From NCBI GenBank assembly GCA_002633005.1, contig NMRA01000359.1, positions 275,438 through 339,437 on the forward strand: 64,000 nucleotides of DNA, given 5' to 3'. Shown one piece after another: positions 42,801 through 46,529 of the stretch. The notes below the pieces were generated by a model that saw only the letters and a list, made by a program, of their open reading frames with translations, was not told the DNA's origin and did not search any database. This stretch comes from Phoronis australis. Its lineage: Eukaryota; Phoronida; Phoronidae. Positions within the stretch are counted from its first letter, which is position 1; each line of letters starts with the position of its first letter. The position numbers and the translations under genes were made by a program.

Positions 42801-45800
42801 TTTTCCCTAAAAAATACTCAAAAGACCTGTCCTTGGCCCCAGGGGGCAGGGCAGATTCAAAAGTGGCGTGCAACACCCTAGTGATCCCTTCACGCTTGTA
42901 CCAAATTTCAACAAAATCCGATCACGGCTTTTTGAAATATTGAGTGGACACTTGGACCAACGACACAATAACATCAACACACAAATACACAATACGCGAG
43001 TGCAAAGGCAATAGAAAACCTCAGGTGCCATGTGATAACTATATTCAGGAATGTTTGCGTACGCATACCTGACAAGAGCAGCACAGACGGGCACAGACAG
43101 AGCTGGACCTTGAGTAAACCTGTCCAACAGAATCTGAAATCCGCCTAGTGAACCAAATCTGTTTAACAGATCGACCAGCCAACCCTGGAAGAAGACCGGT
43201 TAACATATTTGTTGGTAAAAAGTGAATTATTTGCTATCACGCTAATATCGAGATGCATAGATCTTATAAATTTATGGACTCAGTTCTCTTGCACTTCCAT
43301 GGCAAAGTACGACTTTCTAAGAAAGTGTTTTGATGCACTGCTGTTCATTTTATTAACCAAATATTAGCACGCACTCCAGTTTAAGGACGTTTGAACACAC
43401 ACAACCTAACATGTTTTTGAAGCCTGACGAAAAGTCTTGGTTTAGAAGTACACAAAATTACATGTTCATTCAAAAATTGACTCGCATCGGTCACTACATC
43501 AACGTATATATAACAAATACCACCATAATTAACGAATCTGTAAAACCGTGATGAATACTAACACAACTATCAACTGCGTAGATGAAGAAGGAACTGAAAA
43601 TCTAAAACGTACCCTTGGAGCTCTAGCATCAGGGGGTCTGGCAAACAGTTCATCATCAGCCATTTGGGAGCCAGGAACAACAGTTTCAGATTGTCGAGTG
43701 CTGTTGTATACATGAAACCTAGAACGCATTAAGTCACGATCAGTGTGGTCCAATGAACATCTCTTCCGTAGTAGTATGCTCAGCAACAACTATGGTGGTA
43801 TAAATGTTCAGACGCTGCGATATTTACAGCTACTTAAAAGAGTGCATTTACCGTATGTGGATTTGCCTCATTAAATTTCTAACTTGAATTAATTATGCAA
43901 CTTCAAGAAGTTTAGTTTCCTGTGATACTTACTTTGAGTTGGGATTGAAAACCATGGCCAGTAGGTCCAAGAGAGGAAACCAGTCTTGAGACAATTTTAA
44001 TACAGCAACCTCGACAAACTTCTCCGAGTTCTTCAAGATGCATTTCTAAAGGAGCATAGGTAGAGGGGTATTCAAACAAAGTGGACGTTTATTTTTTTAT
44101 TTATTTATCATTGTAATATTTACATTGAAGGTAGCCCCAGCAGTTCACACTGCTTTCCATGGGGACCCTCAGTAAAAACATACAAGGACAGTAAGACAAA
44201 CAAACAGAATTACAAAATGAAAGATAAGATTTAAATAATAATCAATGATGAATAAGAAACTAACATGGAAAGATTGATGAAAAAAATAAATAATAAAAAA
44301 ATAATAAATAGAAGATACTAAAAGTAAGAGATAAGGTCAAAGTAGTAACCTATAAAAATGACCAAACCTGGCTAACTTCGGAACATCATATCTCAAAAAT
44401 GGTTGATCAGATTCAAATGAAACTTAAAATAATGTACTTTATGTACCCACAGTTCTCCAAAATGCAATTACAAACTGTTTTTAAGTCGACCCACTATTGC
44501 ATGAGGGGCTACATAAAACATGACATTTATGTTTTTTTACGAAAAAAAATGTAAACCTTAAAAACTATAACAGCGTTTCTGAGACTTCATTTTGAACGTT
44601 TGTGTAAAAATTGGTCATGCTATTGAGACTGTTGTTTTTGTGTGAACGTACTTTTCATTTTTTTGGTTAAATTCAAAAAGACATGGTCACATGACGTAAT
44701 CAATAGAATGGTACAAAGTTAAAATTCCATACTACAAGCTTTCTGCTATGTTTTTATAAATAAACTTCTATTTCTGATGGATACACAACAAAAAAGCAAA
44801 TGTGAGCAAGCAATCAGAATTGGACCATGACAATCATATCTTACTAAAAATAATAATAAAAAACAATCACAACAAAATAATGTAAACGATTCCTTTAGCC
44901 ATCTCATTACTACGTCCTTGTATGGTTAACAAGTCGGACAGTTTCACGAACATACTCACGTGAATTTCATACTTCCAACCGCTAACGGCATCATCAGTGA
45001 GAATCTTGGTGAATGAAATGGTCAATCCTTCCTTGAAAAATCTTTGACAAGCTTCACTGCGAACATCCCAACCTAATAGCAAACAACAGGAGACATATTG
45101 CCCACCTAAAATTTGCCTTATAGCTTAATAAGAGAAATGGATATAATGCTTTGCGATTTCTGGGTTTGTCATTATTTTCCTTGTATGTTCTGTGTATTCT
45201 TCAACAAATATAAAACACATTGAAAAAAGAGGAATAGGACAGCATCACATGCCACTATTGATCTAGCTTTAACTGGGAGTTAGTATTTAATGCGACATTA
45301 AACATGACATTTCACATGTGAAGCATGTGATAGTGAAGGGTAACAAAGACATCATAGGGATTGTGGTTTAACGGGCCGCTTCCTTCCTACTCCAACTTAA
45401 ATGTGAAAATTATGAAATAGGCCGATAATTTCTTACGGTTCCAAAATTTCCTCTCCCACGATAACACTTGGTTTCTATTACAGCAAAACCGAGCTGAGAG
45501 ATCACTTGCAACTGAAATGAATCGGACCTATTTTGAACAAGATATCCTGTCCAAAGAGATGGGTTTGCCAAACTCTGACAAATTTGATTCTTACTCTCAT
45601 GGTATGGAAATATTTCAGATATTTACGACAGGATGAGTAGTTAGGCTTCTAATTTCTGTTTAGAAGGAAATGACATTTTATAACACCTCAGTTCAATAGT
45701 TCTCAACATCAGGCACGAAAATACCTACCTTTCTTACAGAGGTCTATAGCTGCGTCCAACAAGACTTCTAGCTCGCCCTTCGGCAGCACAGGAACCACCC

Positions 45801-46529
45801 AGCGTGGTTTATTGATCATCTCATCCAGTTTAGCCAGTTCAGAGTGCGGAAAGTCCGGCTCTTGACCTTCGGGCAGCTCCATATCGCCATGACCATTGGT
45901 TTCATCATGCTGTAACGTGAGCATATGGTAAACACTCCTCTGCTGACCTAATGCCGTCATACAAAAGATTTTGAACATTCACCAAGAGTATAACATGTAT
46001 TACATACAAGCTAACGTGTTTGACGTCTTAAGTGTAATTTATCACGTTTCAGATTAAGTTCTCTGTAAGAACTATTGATTTTCAAATGCAGTCTCATAAT
46101 AATGCATTCATGAAATGCAAATCCATTTACTGGTAACCAGCTTATAGACGACTCTAGAGCTTTAATCCTGTATTTCATAAAATATATACTTGTATAATAT
46201 TATGAGAGAGTTGACAATGGTCACCAGATAAATTACCTTTGGTAATTTAGTAAACTGAACTTTGTGTTAGCATTGAGAACATGAATCTTAAGAGCACGTC
46301 GGATTTCACATGAATCAAAAGCTCCAAAAGCCCATCCCCAACAAAGCAACTATCACAAAGGCATGATGCTAAGGCTTTTAGAACCTAGAAGACTCTAAAA
46401 CGAATGGGTTACCTGTACTGGCTGTTGCGGAGCTAACTGAGGTGGAGCTGGGACCTGTTGGGCATTACCCTGAGGCTGAGTACCATCTTGAGGTGGATTA
46501 TCACCAGCAGGGCTCCCGCGAACAGTCAT
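3651..46529 (-). CDS. USP9X: USP9X / fat-facets ubiquitin hydrolase, whole gene (56 coding exons)
   Basis: Large USP-family cysteine protease that removes ubiquitin from many substrates in the cytosol (known for USP9X/faf: endocytosis, Notch, Wnt and TGF-beta signalling, cell polarity). I joined 56 minus-strand exons. All have AG/GT boundaries and compatible phases, giving 7500 nt and about 2499 residues; vertebrate USP9X has about 2550. Order: Pro/Gln-rich N-terminus (1-50), long helical-repeat region, ubiquitin-like fold (about 872-955), USP domain with Cys box [17 protein letters not shown] (Cys about 1546), zinc-ribbon cysteines (CKDC in exon 36, CEKC in exon 37), His box [13 protein letters not shown] (His about 1847) and [10 protein letters not shown], helical C-terminal region, acidic tail. 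No stop or frameshift was found. PCCA starts divergently upstream. The 5' UTR exon was not located. Introns not listed separately show only AT-rich sequence. The symbol is by similarity; USP9X versus USP9Y is not meaningful here. Confidence 0.96.
4615..4684 (-). CDS. USP9X: USP9X exon 55 (residues 2420-2443)
   Basis: Acceptor cccag|TTACTT, donor GAG|GTACGT. It encodes [20 protein letters not shown] then PEE. It ends in phase 0. Confidence 0.94.
4733..4794. repeat. Two-copy 33-bp tandem duplication in intron 54
   Basis: The block AATGTAATTTATAAGAAGTG plus ATAACTG occurs twice with a period of about 33 bases, starting about 50 bases upstream of the exon 55 acceptor in transcript direction. Confidence 0.8.
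4795..6368. other. Intron 54 remainder, no feature seen
   Basis: AT-rich sequence. The ORFs here are short and show no family resemblance. No mobile-element ends were recognised. Confidence 0.6.
6369..6445 (-). CDS. USP9X: USP9X exon 54 (residues 2395-2420)
   Basis: Acceptor ttccag|CGCCCA, donor AACGG|GTGAGT. It encodes [17 protein letters not shown], a C-terminal signature of USP9X. It ends in phase 2. Confidence 0.94.
6789..6882 (-). CDS. USP9X: USP9X exon 53 (residues 2363-2394)
   Basis: Acceptor ttgcag|TTGTGG, donor AGG|GTAGGA. It encodes [20 protein letters not shown], as in vertebrates. It ends in phase 0. Confidence 0.95.
6883..7754. other. Intron 52, no feature seen
   Basis: AT-rich intron sequence between exons 53 and 52. 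There are only chance ORFs and a short C run near 7605. Confidence 0.6.
7755..7863 (-). CDS. USP9X: USP9X exon 52 (residues 2327-2363)
   Basis: Acceptor ttctag|GTATTC, donor TCGCA|GTAAGT. It encodes [20 protein letters not shown] and [10 protein letters not shown]. It ends in phase 2. Confidence 0.95.
8161..8560. repeat. Diverged ~140-bp tandem units inside foldback left arm
   Basis: The blocks GAGCTAGATCAA at 8161 and 8304 and GAGCAAGATCAT near 8440 recur with about 140-bp spacing. Each is followed by GGTAAC-like and CCAGACAA-like blocks. The third unit extends beyond the inverted arm. Confidence 0.65.
8561..9936. other. Centre of the foldback element
   Basis: No recognisable transposase. 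Positions 9285-9485 hold G/C-rich blocks, including a self-complementary GGGGATTCGATCGAACCCC. This could be the relic of another small transposon nested inside. Confidence 0.4.
10863..11031 (-). CDS. USP9X: USP9X exon 51 (residues 2271-2327)
   Basis: Acceptor atcag|TATTGT, donor AAAG|GTAGGC. It encodes [20 protein letters not shown] and [13 protein letters not shown]. It ends in phase 1. The 3-kb intron that follows holds the foldback element. Confidence 0.96.
11359..11419 (-). CDS. USP9X: USP9X exon 50 (residues 2250-2270)
   Basis: Short 61-nt exon: acceptor ttgcag|CTATG, donor AGG|GTGTGT. It encodes [20 protein letters not shown]. It ends in phase 0. Confidence 0.93.
11881..11975 (-). CDS. 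USP9X: USP9X exon 49 (residues 2219-2250)
   Basis: Acceptor ccccag|GGTTAC, donor ACAAG|GTATGA. It encodes [11 protein letters not shown] and [10 protein letters not shown]. It ends in phase 2. Confidence 0.92.
11976..12885. other. Intron 48, no feature seen
   Basis: AT-rich unique-looking intron between exons 49 and 48. The longer minus-strand ORF overlapping exon 48 is only read-through into the intron. Confidence 0.6.
12886..13059 (-). CDS. USP9X: USP9X exon 48 (residues 2161-2218)
   Basis: Acceptor ctgcag|AAACAA, donor CAG|GTATAC; 58 full codons. It encodes [20 protein letters not shown] and [20 protein letters not shown], nearly identical to vertebrates. Confidence 0.96.
13060..13941. 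other. Intron 47, no feature seen
   Basis: Intron between exons 48 and 47 with chance ORFs only and no repeat ends recognised. Confidence 0.6.
13942..14093 (-). CDS. USP9X: USP9X exon 47 (residues 2110-2160)
   Basis: Acceptor attccag|CCGGC, donor GAG|GTTAGT. It encodes [20 protein letters not shown] and [14 protein letters not shown]. It ends in phase 0. Confidence 0.95.
14745..14853. mobile_element. hAT-like MITE, copy 1 (109 bp)
   Basis: Near-palindromic element. The left end GGTAATGGTCTGATATAA pairs with the reverse complement of the right end, GGCAATAGTCTGGTATAA. The internal stem GCATTTTGAGAACCAGTTT is also inverted. Direct repeats TTAAGACT lie at 14736-14743 and 14854-14861 (one extra base on the left). 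An 8-bp duplication fits the hAT superfamily. It lies in USP9X intron 46. Confidence 0.82.
14948..15041 (-). CDS. USP9X: USP9X exon 46 (residues 2079-2110), two possible donors
   Basis: Acceptor ttccag|GTGCGC. It encodes [20 protein letters not shown] then PCPPPLVE. I chose donor TATG|GTCAGT (low end 14948). A weaker donor GAAG|GTCTCT nine bases earlier (low end 14957) is in the same phase and would drop Gly-Leu-Tyr. Confidence 0.88.
15781..15922 (-). CDS. USP9X: USP9X exon 45 (residues 2031-2078)
   Basis: Acceptor ttgcag|GGGACC, donor GAG|GTGTGT. It encodes [20 protein letters not shown] and [14 protein letters not shown]. It ends in phase 0. Confidence 0.95.
16429..16520 (-). CDS. USP9X: USP9X exon 44 (residues 2001-2031)
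   Basis: Acceptor ttccag|CCTCCA, donor TTACG|GTATGT. It encodes [20 protein letters not shown] and GFHTKKNL. It ends in phase 2. Confidence 0.95.
16971..17079. mobile_element. hAT-like MITE, copy 2 (109 bp)
   Basis: Same family and length as the element at 14745, in the opposite orientation. The left end is GGCAATAGTCTGATGTAA and the right end reads back as GGTAATGGTGTGATATGA. Flanks TTAACATT and TTCACATT give an imperfect 8-bp duplication. It lies just inside intron 43 of USP9X. Confidence 0.82.
17118..17296 (-). CDS. USP9X: USP9X exon 43 (residues 1941-2000)
   Basis: Acceptor tgccag|GTGACC, donor GTC|GTGAGT. It encodes [20 protein letters not shown] and [17 protein letters not shown]. It ends in phase 0. 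A MITE copy (16971) begins 39 bases past its donor. Confidence 0.95.
17297..18305. other. Intron 42, no feature seen
   Basis: One-kilobase intron between exons 43 and 42. A 136-codon minus-strand ORF at 17491-17901 has no family resemblance and hydrophobic stretches typical of AT-rich chance reading. Confidence 0.5.
18306..18421 (-). CDS. USP9X: USP9X exon 42 (residues 1902-1941), end of USP domain
   Basis: Acceptor ttgcag|GATGGC, donor CATAG|GTAAGC. It encodes [20 protein letters not shown], closing the catalytic domain, then an acidic linker. It ends in phase 1. Confidence 0.96.
18799..18939 (-). CDS. USP9X: USP9X exon 41 (residues 1855-1902), third catalytic residue
   Basis: Acceptor tttcag|GCCACC, donor AAGAG|GTAAGA. 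It encodes [20 protein letters not shown] and [16 protein letters not shown]. The FDD motif carries the triad Asp of the USP fold. It ends in phase 2. Confidence 0.96.
19404..19530 (-). CDS. USP9X: USP9X exon 40 (residues 1813-1855), catalytic His box
   Basis: Acceptor ttccag|GTGAGG, donor CACAG|GTGGGT. An acidic loop is followed by [20 protein letters not shown]. The catalytic His is about residue 1847. It ends in phase 2. Confidence 0.97.
19889..19980 (-). CDS. USP9X: USP9X exon 39 (residues 1782-1813)
   Basis: Acceptor tttcag|AGAATG, donor GAAG|GTAAAC. It encodes [20 protein letters not shown] and [10 protein letters not shown]. It ends in phase 1. Confidence 0.95.
20253..20338 (-). CDS. 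USP9X: USP9X exon 38 (residues 1754-1782)
   Basis: Acceptor ctacag|GTTGAC, donor GAGAG|GTAGGC. It encodes [20 protein letters not shown] then KRFDYDWE. A 20-bp tandem repeat starts 12 bases upstream of this exon in transcript direction. Confidence 0.95.
20351..20502. repeat. 20-bp tandem repeat abutting exon 38
   Basis: The unit ACAACATTATAATGACACCC occurs five times in tandem (the first copy has a T variant), then a shortened copy, then two degenerate copies. It lies 12 bases from the exon 38 acceptor, where the pyrimidine tract and branch point of intron 37 should lie. Confidence 0.95.
20503..21253. other. Intron 37 remainder
   Basis: No feature seen. There is one ambiguous base (n) at 20852. 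Confidence 0.6.
21254..21395 (-). CDS. USP9X: USP9X exon 37 (residues 1706-1753), second zinc-ribbon pair
   Basis: Acceptor ttgcag|GTACTC, donor AAG|GTCAGC (weak +3). It encodes [16 protein letters not shown] and [12 protein letters not shown], with the second CxxC pair. It ends in phase 0. Confidence 0.95.
21923..22096 (-). CDS. USP9X: USP9X exon 36 (residues 1648-1706), USP fold and first zinc-ribbon pair
   Basis: Acceptor caccag|GTTATG, donor CACAG|GTATGT. It encodes [20 protein letters not shown] and [15 protein letters not shown]. The CxxC pair is the first half of the USP zinc ribbon. Confidence 0.96.
22618..22796 (-). CDS. USP9X: USP9X exon 35 (residues 1589-1648)
   Basis: Acceptor caacag|ACCAAC, donor TTTAA|GTGAGT. 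It encodes [20 protein letters not shown] and [13 protein letters not shown]. It ends in phase 2. Confidence 0.95.
23351..23452 (-). CDS. USP9X: USP9X exon 34 (residues 1555-1588)
   Basis: Acceptor ttgcag|CTGTTC, donor GAG|GTATGA; 34 full codons. It encodes [10 protein letters not shown] followed by an acidic loop ([12 protein letters not shown]), an insert in the USP fold. Confidence 0.94.
23788..23909 (-). CDS. USP9X: USP9X exon 33 (residues 1514-1554), catalytic Cys box
   Basis: Acceptor tgccag|GTCACG, donor CAG|GTGAGT. It encodes [11 protein letters not shown] then [20 protein letters not shown]. The TGC codon for the catalytic Cys (about residue 1546) is at 23814-23812; the oxyanion Asn is five residues before it. 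The USP domain begins here. Confidence 0.97.
24534..24744 (-). CDS. USP9X: USP9X exon 32 (residues 1444-1514)
   Basis: Acceptor tcttag|GAACTC, donor TCGG|GTAAGT. It encodes [30 protein letters not shown] and LTEMYYSG, just before the catalytic domain. It ends in phase 1. Confidence 0.95.
25134..25280 (-). CDS. USP9X: USP9X exon 31 (residues 1395-1443)
   Basis: Acceptor tgccag|GACGAC, donor AAG|GTACCT; 49 full codons. It encodes [20 protein letters not shown] and GGANLIK. Confidence 0.95.
25462..25489. repeat. Perfect 13-bp hairpin in USP9X intron 30
   Basis: CACCTGGAACAAA is followed by two bases and then its exact reverse complement. The stem is perfect, but the two-base loop is too tight for a simple miRNA-type hairpin. 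Confidence 0.8.
25570..25660 (-). CDS. USP9X: USP9X exon 30 (residues 1364-1394)
   Basis: Acceptor gttgcag|GTTATT, donor CGC|GTAAGT. It encodes [17 protein letters not shown]. It ends in phase 0. Confidence 0.94.
26086..26141 (-). CDS. USP9X: USP9X exon 29 (residues 1346-1364)
   Basis: Short 56-nt exon: acceptor ttccag|AACACA, donor TGCAG|GTGAGT. It encodes [18 protein letters not shown]. It ends in phase 2. Confidence 0.93.
26142..26876. other. Intron 28, no feature seen
   Basis: AT-rich intron between exons 29 and 28, chance ORFs only. Confidence 0.6.
26877..26985 (-). CDS. USP9X: USP9X exon 28 (residues 1309-1345)
   Basis: Acceptor ttgtag|ACCAG, donor TCG|GTAAGG. It encodes [16 protein letters not shown], as in vertebrates ([16 protein letters not shown]). 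It ends in phase 0. Confidence 0.95.
27484..27779 (-). CDS. USP9X: USP9X exon 27 (residues 1211-1309), longest exon
   Basis: The 296-nt exon has acceptor tgcccag|GCCACC and donor AGCAG|GTTAGT. It encodes [20 protein letters not shown] and [18 protein letters not shown]. It ends in phase 2. Confidence 0.95.
28175..28409 (-). CDS. USP9X: USP9X exon 26 (residues 1132-1210)
   Basis: Acceptor ccccag|GTCTGC, donor AAG|GTAGGT. It encodes [20 protein letters not shown] and [20 protein letters not shown]. It ends in phase 0. Confidence 0.95.
28909..29000 (-). CDS. USP9X: USP9X exon 25 (residues 1102-1132)
   Basis: Acceptor gtacag|GACTGC, donor AAAAG|GTAACA. It encodes [19 protein letters not shown]. 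It ends in phase 2. Confidence 0.94.
29537..29727 (-). CDS. USP9X: USP9X exon 24 (residues 1038-1101)
   Basis: Acceptor ctgtag|ACCAAC, donor CAG|GTTCAG (weak). It encodes [20 protein letters not shown] and YTLLMPANN. It ends in phase 0. Confidence 0.92.
29728..30683. other. Intron 23 with one CTCF-like site
   Basis: AT-rich intron. The only standout is GACCACCAGATGGCCCT at 30565-30581, which fits the core CCACNAGRKGGC pattern of animal CTCF sites. Occupancy cannot be inferred from sequence. Confidence 0.4.
30684..30804 (-). CDS. USP9X: USP9X exon 23 (residues 998-1038)
   Basis: Acceptor tttcag|CTGATG, donor GCTG|GTGGGT. It encodes [20 protein letters not shown] and VLKLMPA. The overlapping GTAATC four bases on would break the frame with exon 24. 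It ends in phase 1. Confidence 0.9.
31422..31559 (-). CDS. USP9X: USP9X exon 22 (residues 952-997)
   Basis: Acceptor ttgcag|CTAATC, donor GTG|GTAAGT; 46 full codons. It closes the UBL region and encodes the Ser-rich linker [13 protein letters not shown]-like block (here [19 protein letters not shown]), a probable phospho-linker. Confidence 0.95.
31913..32024 (-). CDS. USP9X: USP9X exon 21 (residues 914-951), ubiquitin-like fold
   Basis: Acceptor ttctag|GTTACG, donor GCC|GTGAGT. It encodes the second half of the UBL region: [20 protein letters not shown] then [13 protein letters not shown]. It ends in phase 0. Confidence 0.94.
32334..32462 (-). CDS. USP9X: USP9X exon 20 (residues 871-914), ubiquitin-like fold
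   Basis: Acceptor tttcag|TGCC, donor AA|GTAAGT. It encodes [20 protein letters not shown] and [15 protein letters not shown], the start of the beta-grasp (UBL) region known in USP9X. It ends in phase 2. Confidence 0.95.
32854..33065 (-). CDS. USP9X: USP9X exon 19 (residues 801-871)
   Basis: Acceptor gaatag|GTCGAG, donor CG|GTGAGT. It encodes [15 protein letters not shown] and [19 protein letters not shown]. It ends in phase 2. Confidence 0.95.
33615..33710 (-). CDS. USP9X: USP9X exon 18 (residues 769-800)
   Basis: Acceptor ttcaag|GTTG (weak pyrimidine tract), donor GTG|GTATGT; 32 full codons. It encodes [14 protein letters not shown]. Confidence 0.92.
34227..34344 (-). CDS. USP9X: USP9X exon 17 (residues 729-768)
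   Basis: Acceptor attgcag|TTGT, donor AAG|GTAGAA. It encodes [20 protein letters not shown] and LIGLDYLWK. It ends in phase 0. Confidence 0.95.
34856..34959 (-). CDS. USP9X: USP9X exon 16 (residues 695-729)
   Basis: Acceptor cttccag|CTGATG, donor AA|GTGAGT. It encodes [20 protein letters not shown] and LLTENGM. It ends in phase 2. Confidence 0.95.
34960..35774. other. Intron 15 with one CTCF-like site
   Basis: AT-rich intron. TCACAAGGTGGCGCTTG at 35419-35435 resembles a CTCF core. Nothing else was seen. Confidence 0.4.
35775..35986 (-). CDS. USP9X: USP9X exon 15 (residues 624-694)
   Basis: Acceptor tgttag|ATCACC, donor AAG|GTAAAT. It encodes [20 protein letters not shown] and [12 protein letters not shown], nearly identical to vertebrates. 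It ends in phase 0. Confidence 0.95.
36300..36329 (-). CDS. USP9X: Candidate alternative 30-nt microexon, intron 14
   Basis: Acceptor ttttcacttag|TTGG behind a pyrimidine tract, donor CGCG|GTAAGA. It is exactly 30 nt in phase 1-1, so inclusion keeps frame between exons 14 and 15 and adds ten residues, [10 protein letters not shown], before DHRD. The vertebrate protein I know lacks an insert at this point. The evidence is splice-site quality plus frame only; no transcript was seen. The basic Arg-Ser run could be a phosphorylation or trafficking motif, which is inference. Confidence 0.5.
36604..36754 (-). CDS. USP9X: USP9X exon 14 (residues 574-624)
   Basis: Acceptor tttcag|CCTCC, donor AAAG|GTATGA. 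It encodes [19 protein letters not shown] and ends in phase 1 after YAK. Skipping the candidate microexon, the next codon joins as Asp, giving YAKDHRD as in vertebrates (YARDHED). Confidence 0.93.
37275..37391 (-). CDS. USP9X: USP9X exon 13 (residues 535-573)
   Basis: Acceptor tttacag|GACC, donor GAG|GTATGT; 39 full codons. It encodes [17 protein letters not shown] and [11 protein letters not shown]. Confidence 0.94.
37926..38132 (-). CDS. USP9X: USP9X exon 12 (residues 466-534)
   Basis: Acceptor ccccag|GGGAGC, donor CAG|GTAGGA; 69 full codons. It encodes [20 protein letters not shown] and [14 protein letters not shown]. Confidence 0.95.
38477..38581 (-). CDS. USP9X: USP9X exon 11 (residues 431-465)
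   Basis: Acceptor ttgcag|GCTGG, donor CAG|GTAATG; 35 full codons. It encodes [20 protein letters not shown]. Confidence 0.95.
38723..39236. mobile_element. 514-bp TIR DNA element in USP9X intron 10
   Basis: It starts CAGGGCTTGGAAT and ends ATTCCAAGCCCTG as exact inverted ends, with GCGGAAA-type blocks near both ends. It is flanked by direct repeat TTCTTT at 38717-38722 and 39237-39242. It holds a 73-codon minus-strand ORF (38771-38992) starting [20 protein letters not shown], basic, not recognised. Probably non-autonomous; the superfamily is uncertain because the visible duplication is 6 bp. Confidence 0.8.
39473..39625 (-). CDS. USP9X: USP9X exon 10 (residues 380-430)
   Basis: Acceptor cacag|GAGTGG, donor CAG|GTGAGG; 51 full codons. 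It encodes [15 protein letters not shown] and [12 protein letters not shown]. The TIR element at 38723 lies in the following intron. Confidence 0.95.
39926..40064 (-). CDS. USP9X: USP9X exon 9 (residues 333-379)
   Basis: Acceptor gctacag|ATTG, donor GCT|GTATGT. It encodes [20 protein letters not shown] and [12 protein letters not shown]. It ends in phase 0. Confidence 0.95.
40065..40804. other. Intron 8, no feature seen
   Basis: AT-rich intron between exons 9 and 8, chance ORFs only. Confidence 0.6.
40805..40989 (-). CDS. USP9X: USP9X exon 8 (residues 272-333)
   Basis: Acceptor tttcag|AAACTT, donor CG|GTATGT. It encodes the highly conserved [20 protein letters not shown] segment. It ends in phase 2. 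Confidence 0.95.
41572..41638 (-). CDS. USP9X: USP9X exon 7 (residues 249-271)
   Basis: Short 67-nt exon: acceptor tttcag|ACCG, donor ATA|GTAAGT. It encodes [19 protein letters not shown], matching the vertebrate KPFGQCYEFLTLHTVKKYF region. Confidence 0.92.
41639..42439. other. Intron 6, left part
   Basis: AT-rich sequence. The later part grades into the degenerate repeat starting near 42440. No gene seen. Confidence 0.5.
42440..42960. repeat. Degenerate tandem repeat, inverted relative of the 51.7-53.7 kb family
   Basis: Blocks such as ACCAAATTTCAACAAAATCC and GAAATCCGTC recur. TGGCCACTAGGGGTGCTGC at 42672 is the inverse complement style of the CCTAGTGGCCA blocks of the array at 51-53 kb. 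Copies are strongly diverged. Confidence 0.6.
43069..43184 (-). CDS. USP9X: USP9X exon 6 (residues 211-249)
   Basis: Acceptor ttccag|GGTTGG, donor AG|GTATGC. It encodes [20 protein letters not shown]. It ends in phase 2. The following intron 6 is repeat-rich. Confidence 0.94.
43613..43718 (-). CDS. USP9X: USP9X exon 5 (residues 175-210)
   Basis: Acceptor ttctag|GTTTC, donor AGG|GTACGT. It encodes FHVYNSTR and the acidic [10 protein letters not shown] motif. It ends in phase 0. Confidence 0.94.
43933..44045 (-). CDS. USP9X: USP9X exon 4 (residues 138-175)
   Basis: Acceptor ctttag|AAATG, donor AA|GTAAGT. It encodes [19 protein letters not shown], part of the N-terminal helical repeats. It ends in phase 2. 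Confidence 0.94.
44091..44240 (-). mobile_element. LINE 3'-end fragment
   Basis: On the minus strand it reads GGTCCCCATGGAAAGCAGTG, then CTGGGGCTACC, then an AATAAATAAATAAA-type tail. This layout matches 3' ends of LINE families common in marine invertebrates (from memory of the pattern, not a search). It is only about 150 bp, with no coding part. Confidence 0.5.
44241..44959. other. Intron 3 remainder, no feature seen
   Basis: Very AT-rich intron with poly-A/T runs. No gene or clear repeat. Confidence 0.5.
44960..45072 (-). CDS. USP9X: USP9X exon 3 (residues 100-137)
   Basis: Acceptor tattag|GTTGG, donor CAC|GTGAGT. It encodes [20 protein letters not shown], nearly identical to the vertebrate protein. 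It ends in phase 0. Confidence 0.95.
45729..45909 (-). CDS. USP9X: USP9X exon 2 (residues 40-100)
   Basis: Acceptor ttacag|CAT, donor AAAG|GTAGGT. It encodes the conserved block [20 protein letters not shown] near the N-terminus. It ends in phase 1. Confidence 0.95.
46413..46529 (-). CDS. USP9X: USP9X exon 1 (residues 1-39), start codon
   Basis: The ATG at 46529-46527 opens [11 protein letters not shown], like the vertebrate start MTATTRGSP, followed by a Pro/Gln-rich low-complexity stretch. It ends CCAGTACAG|GTAACC in phase 0. It is the first Met in a good position, so I take it as the start. Confidence 0.88.
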
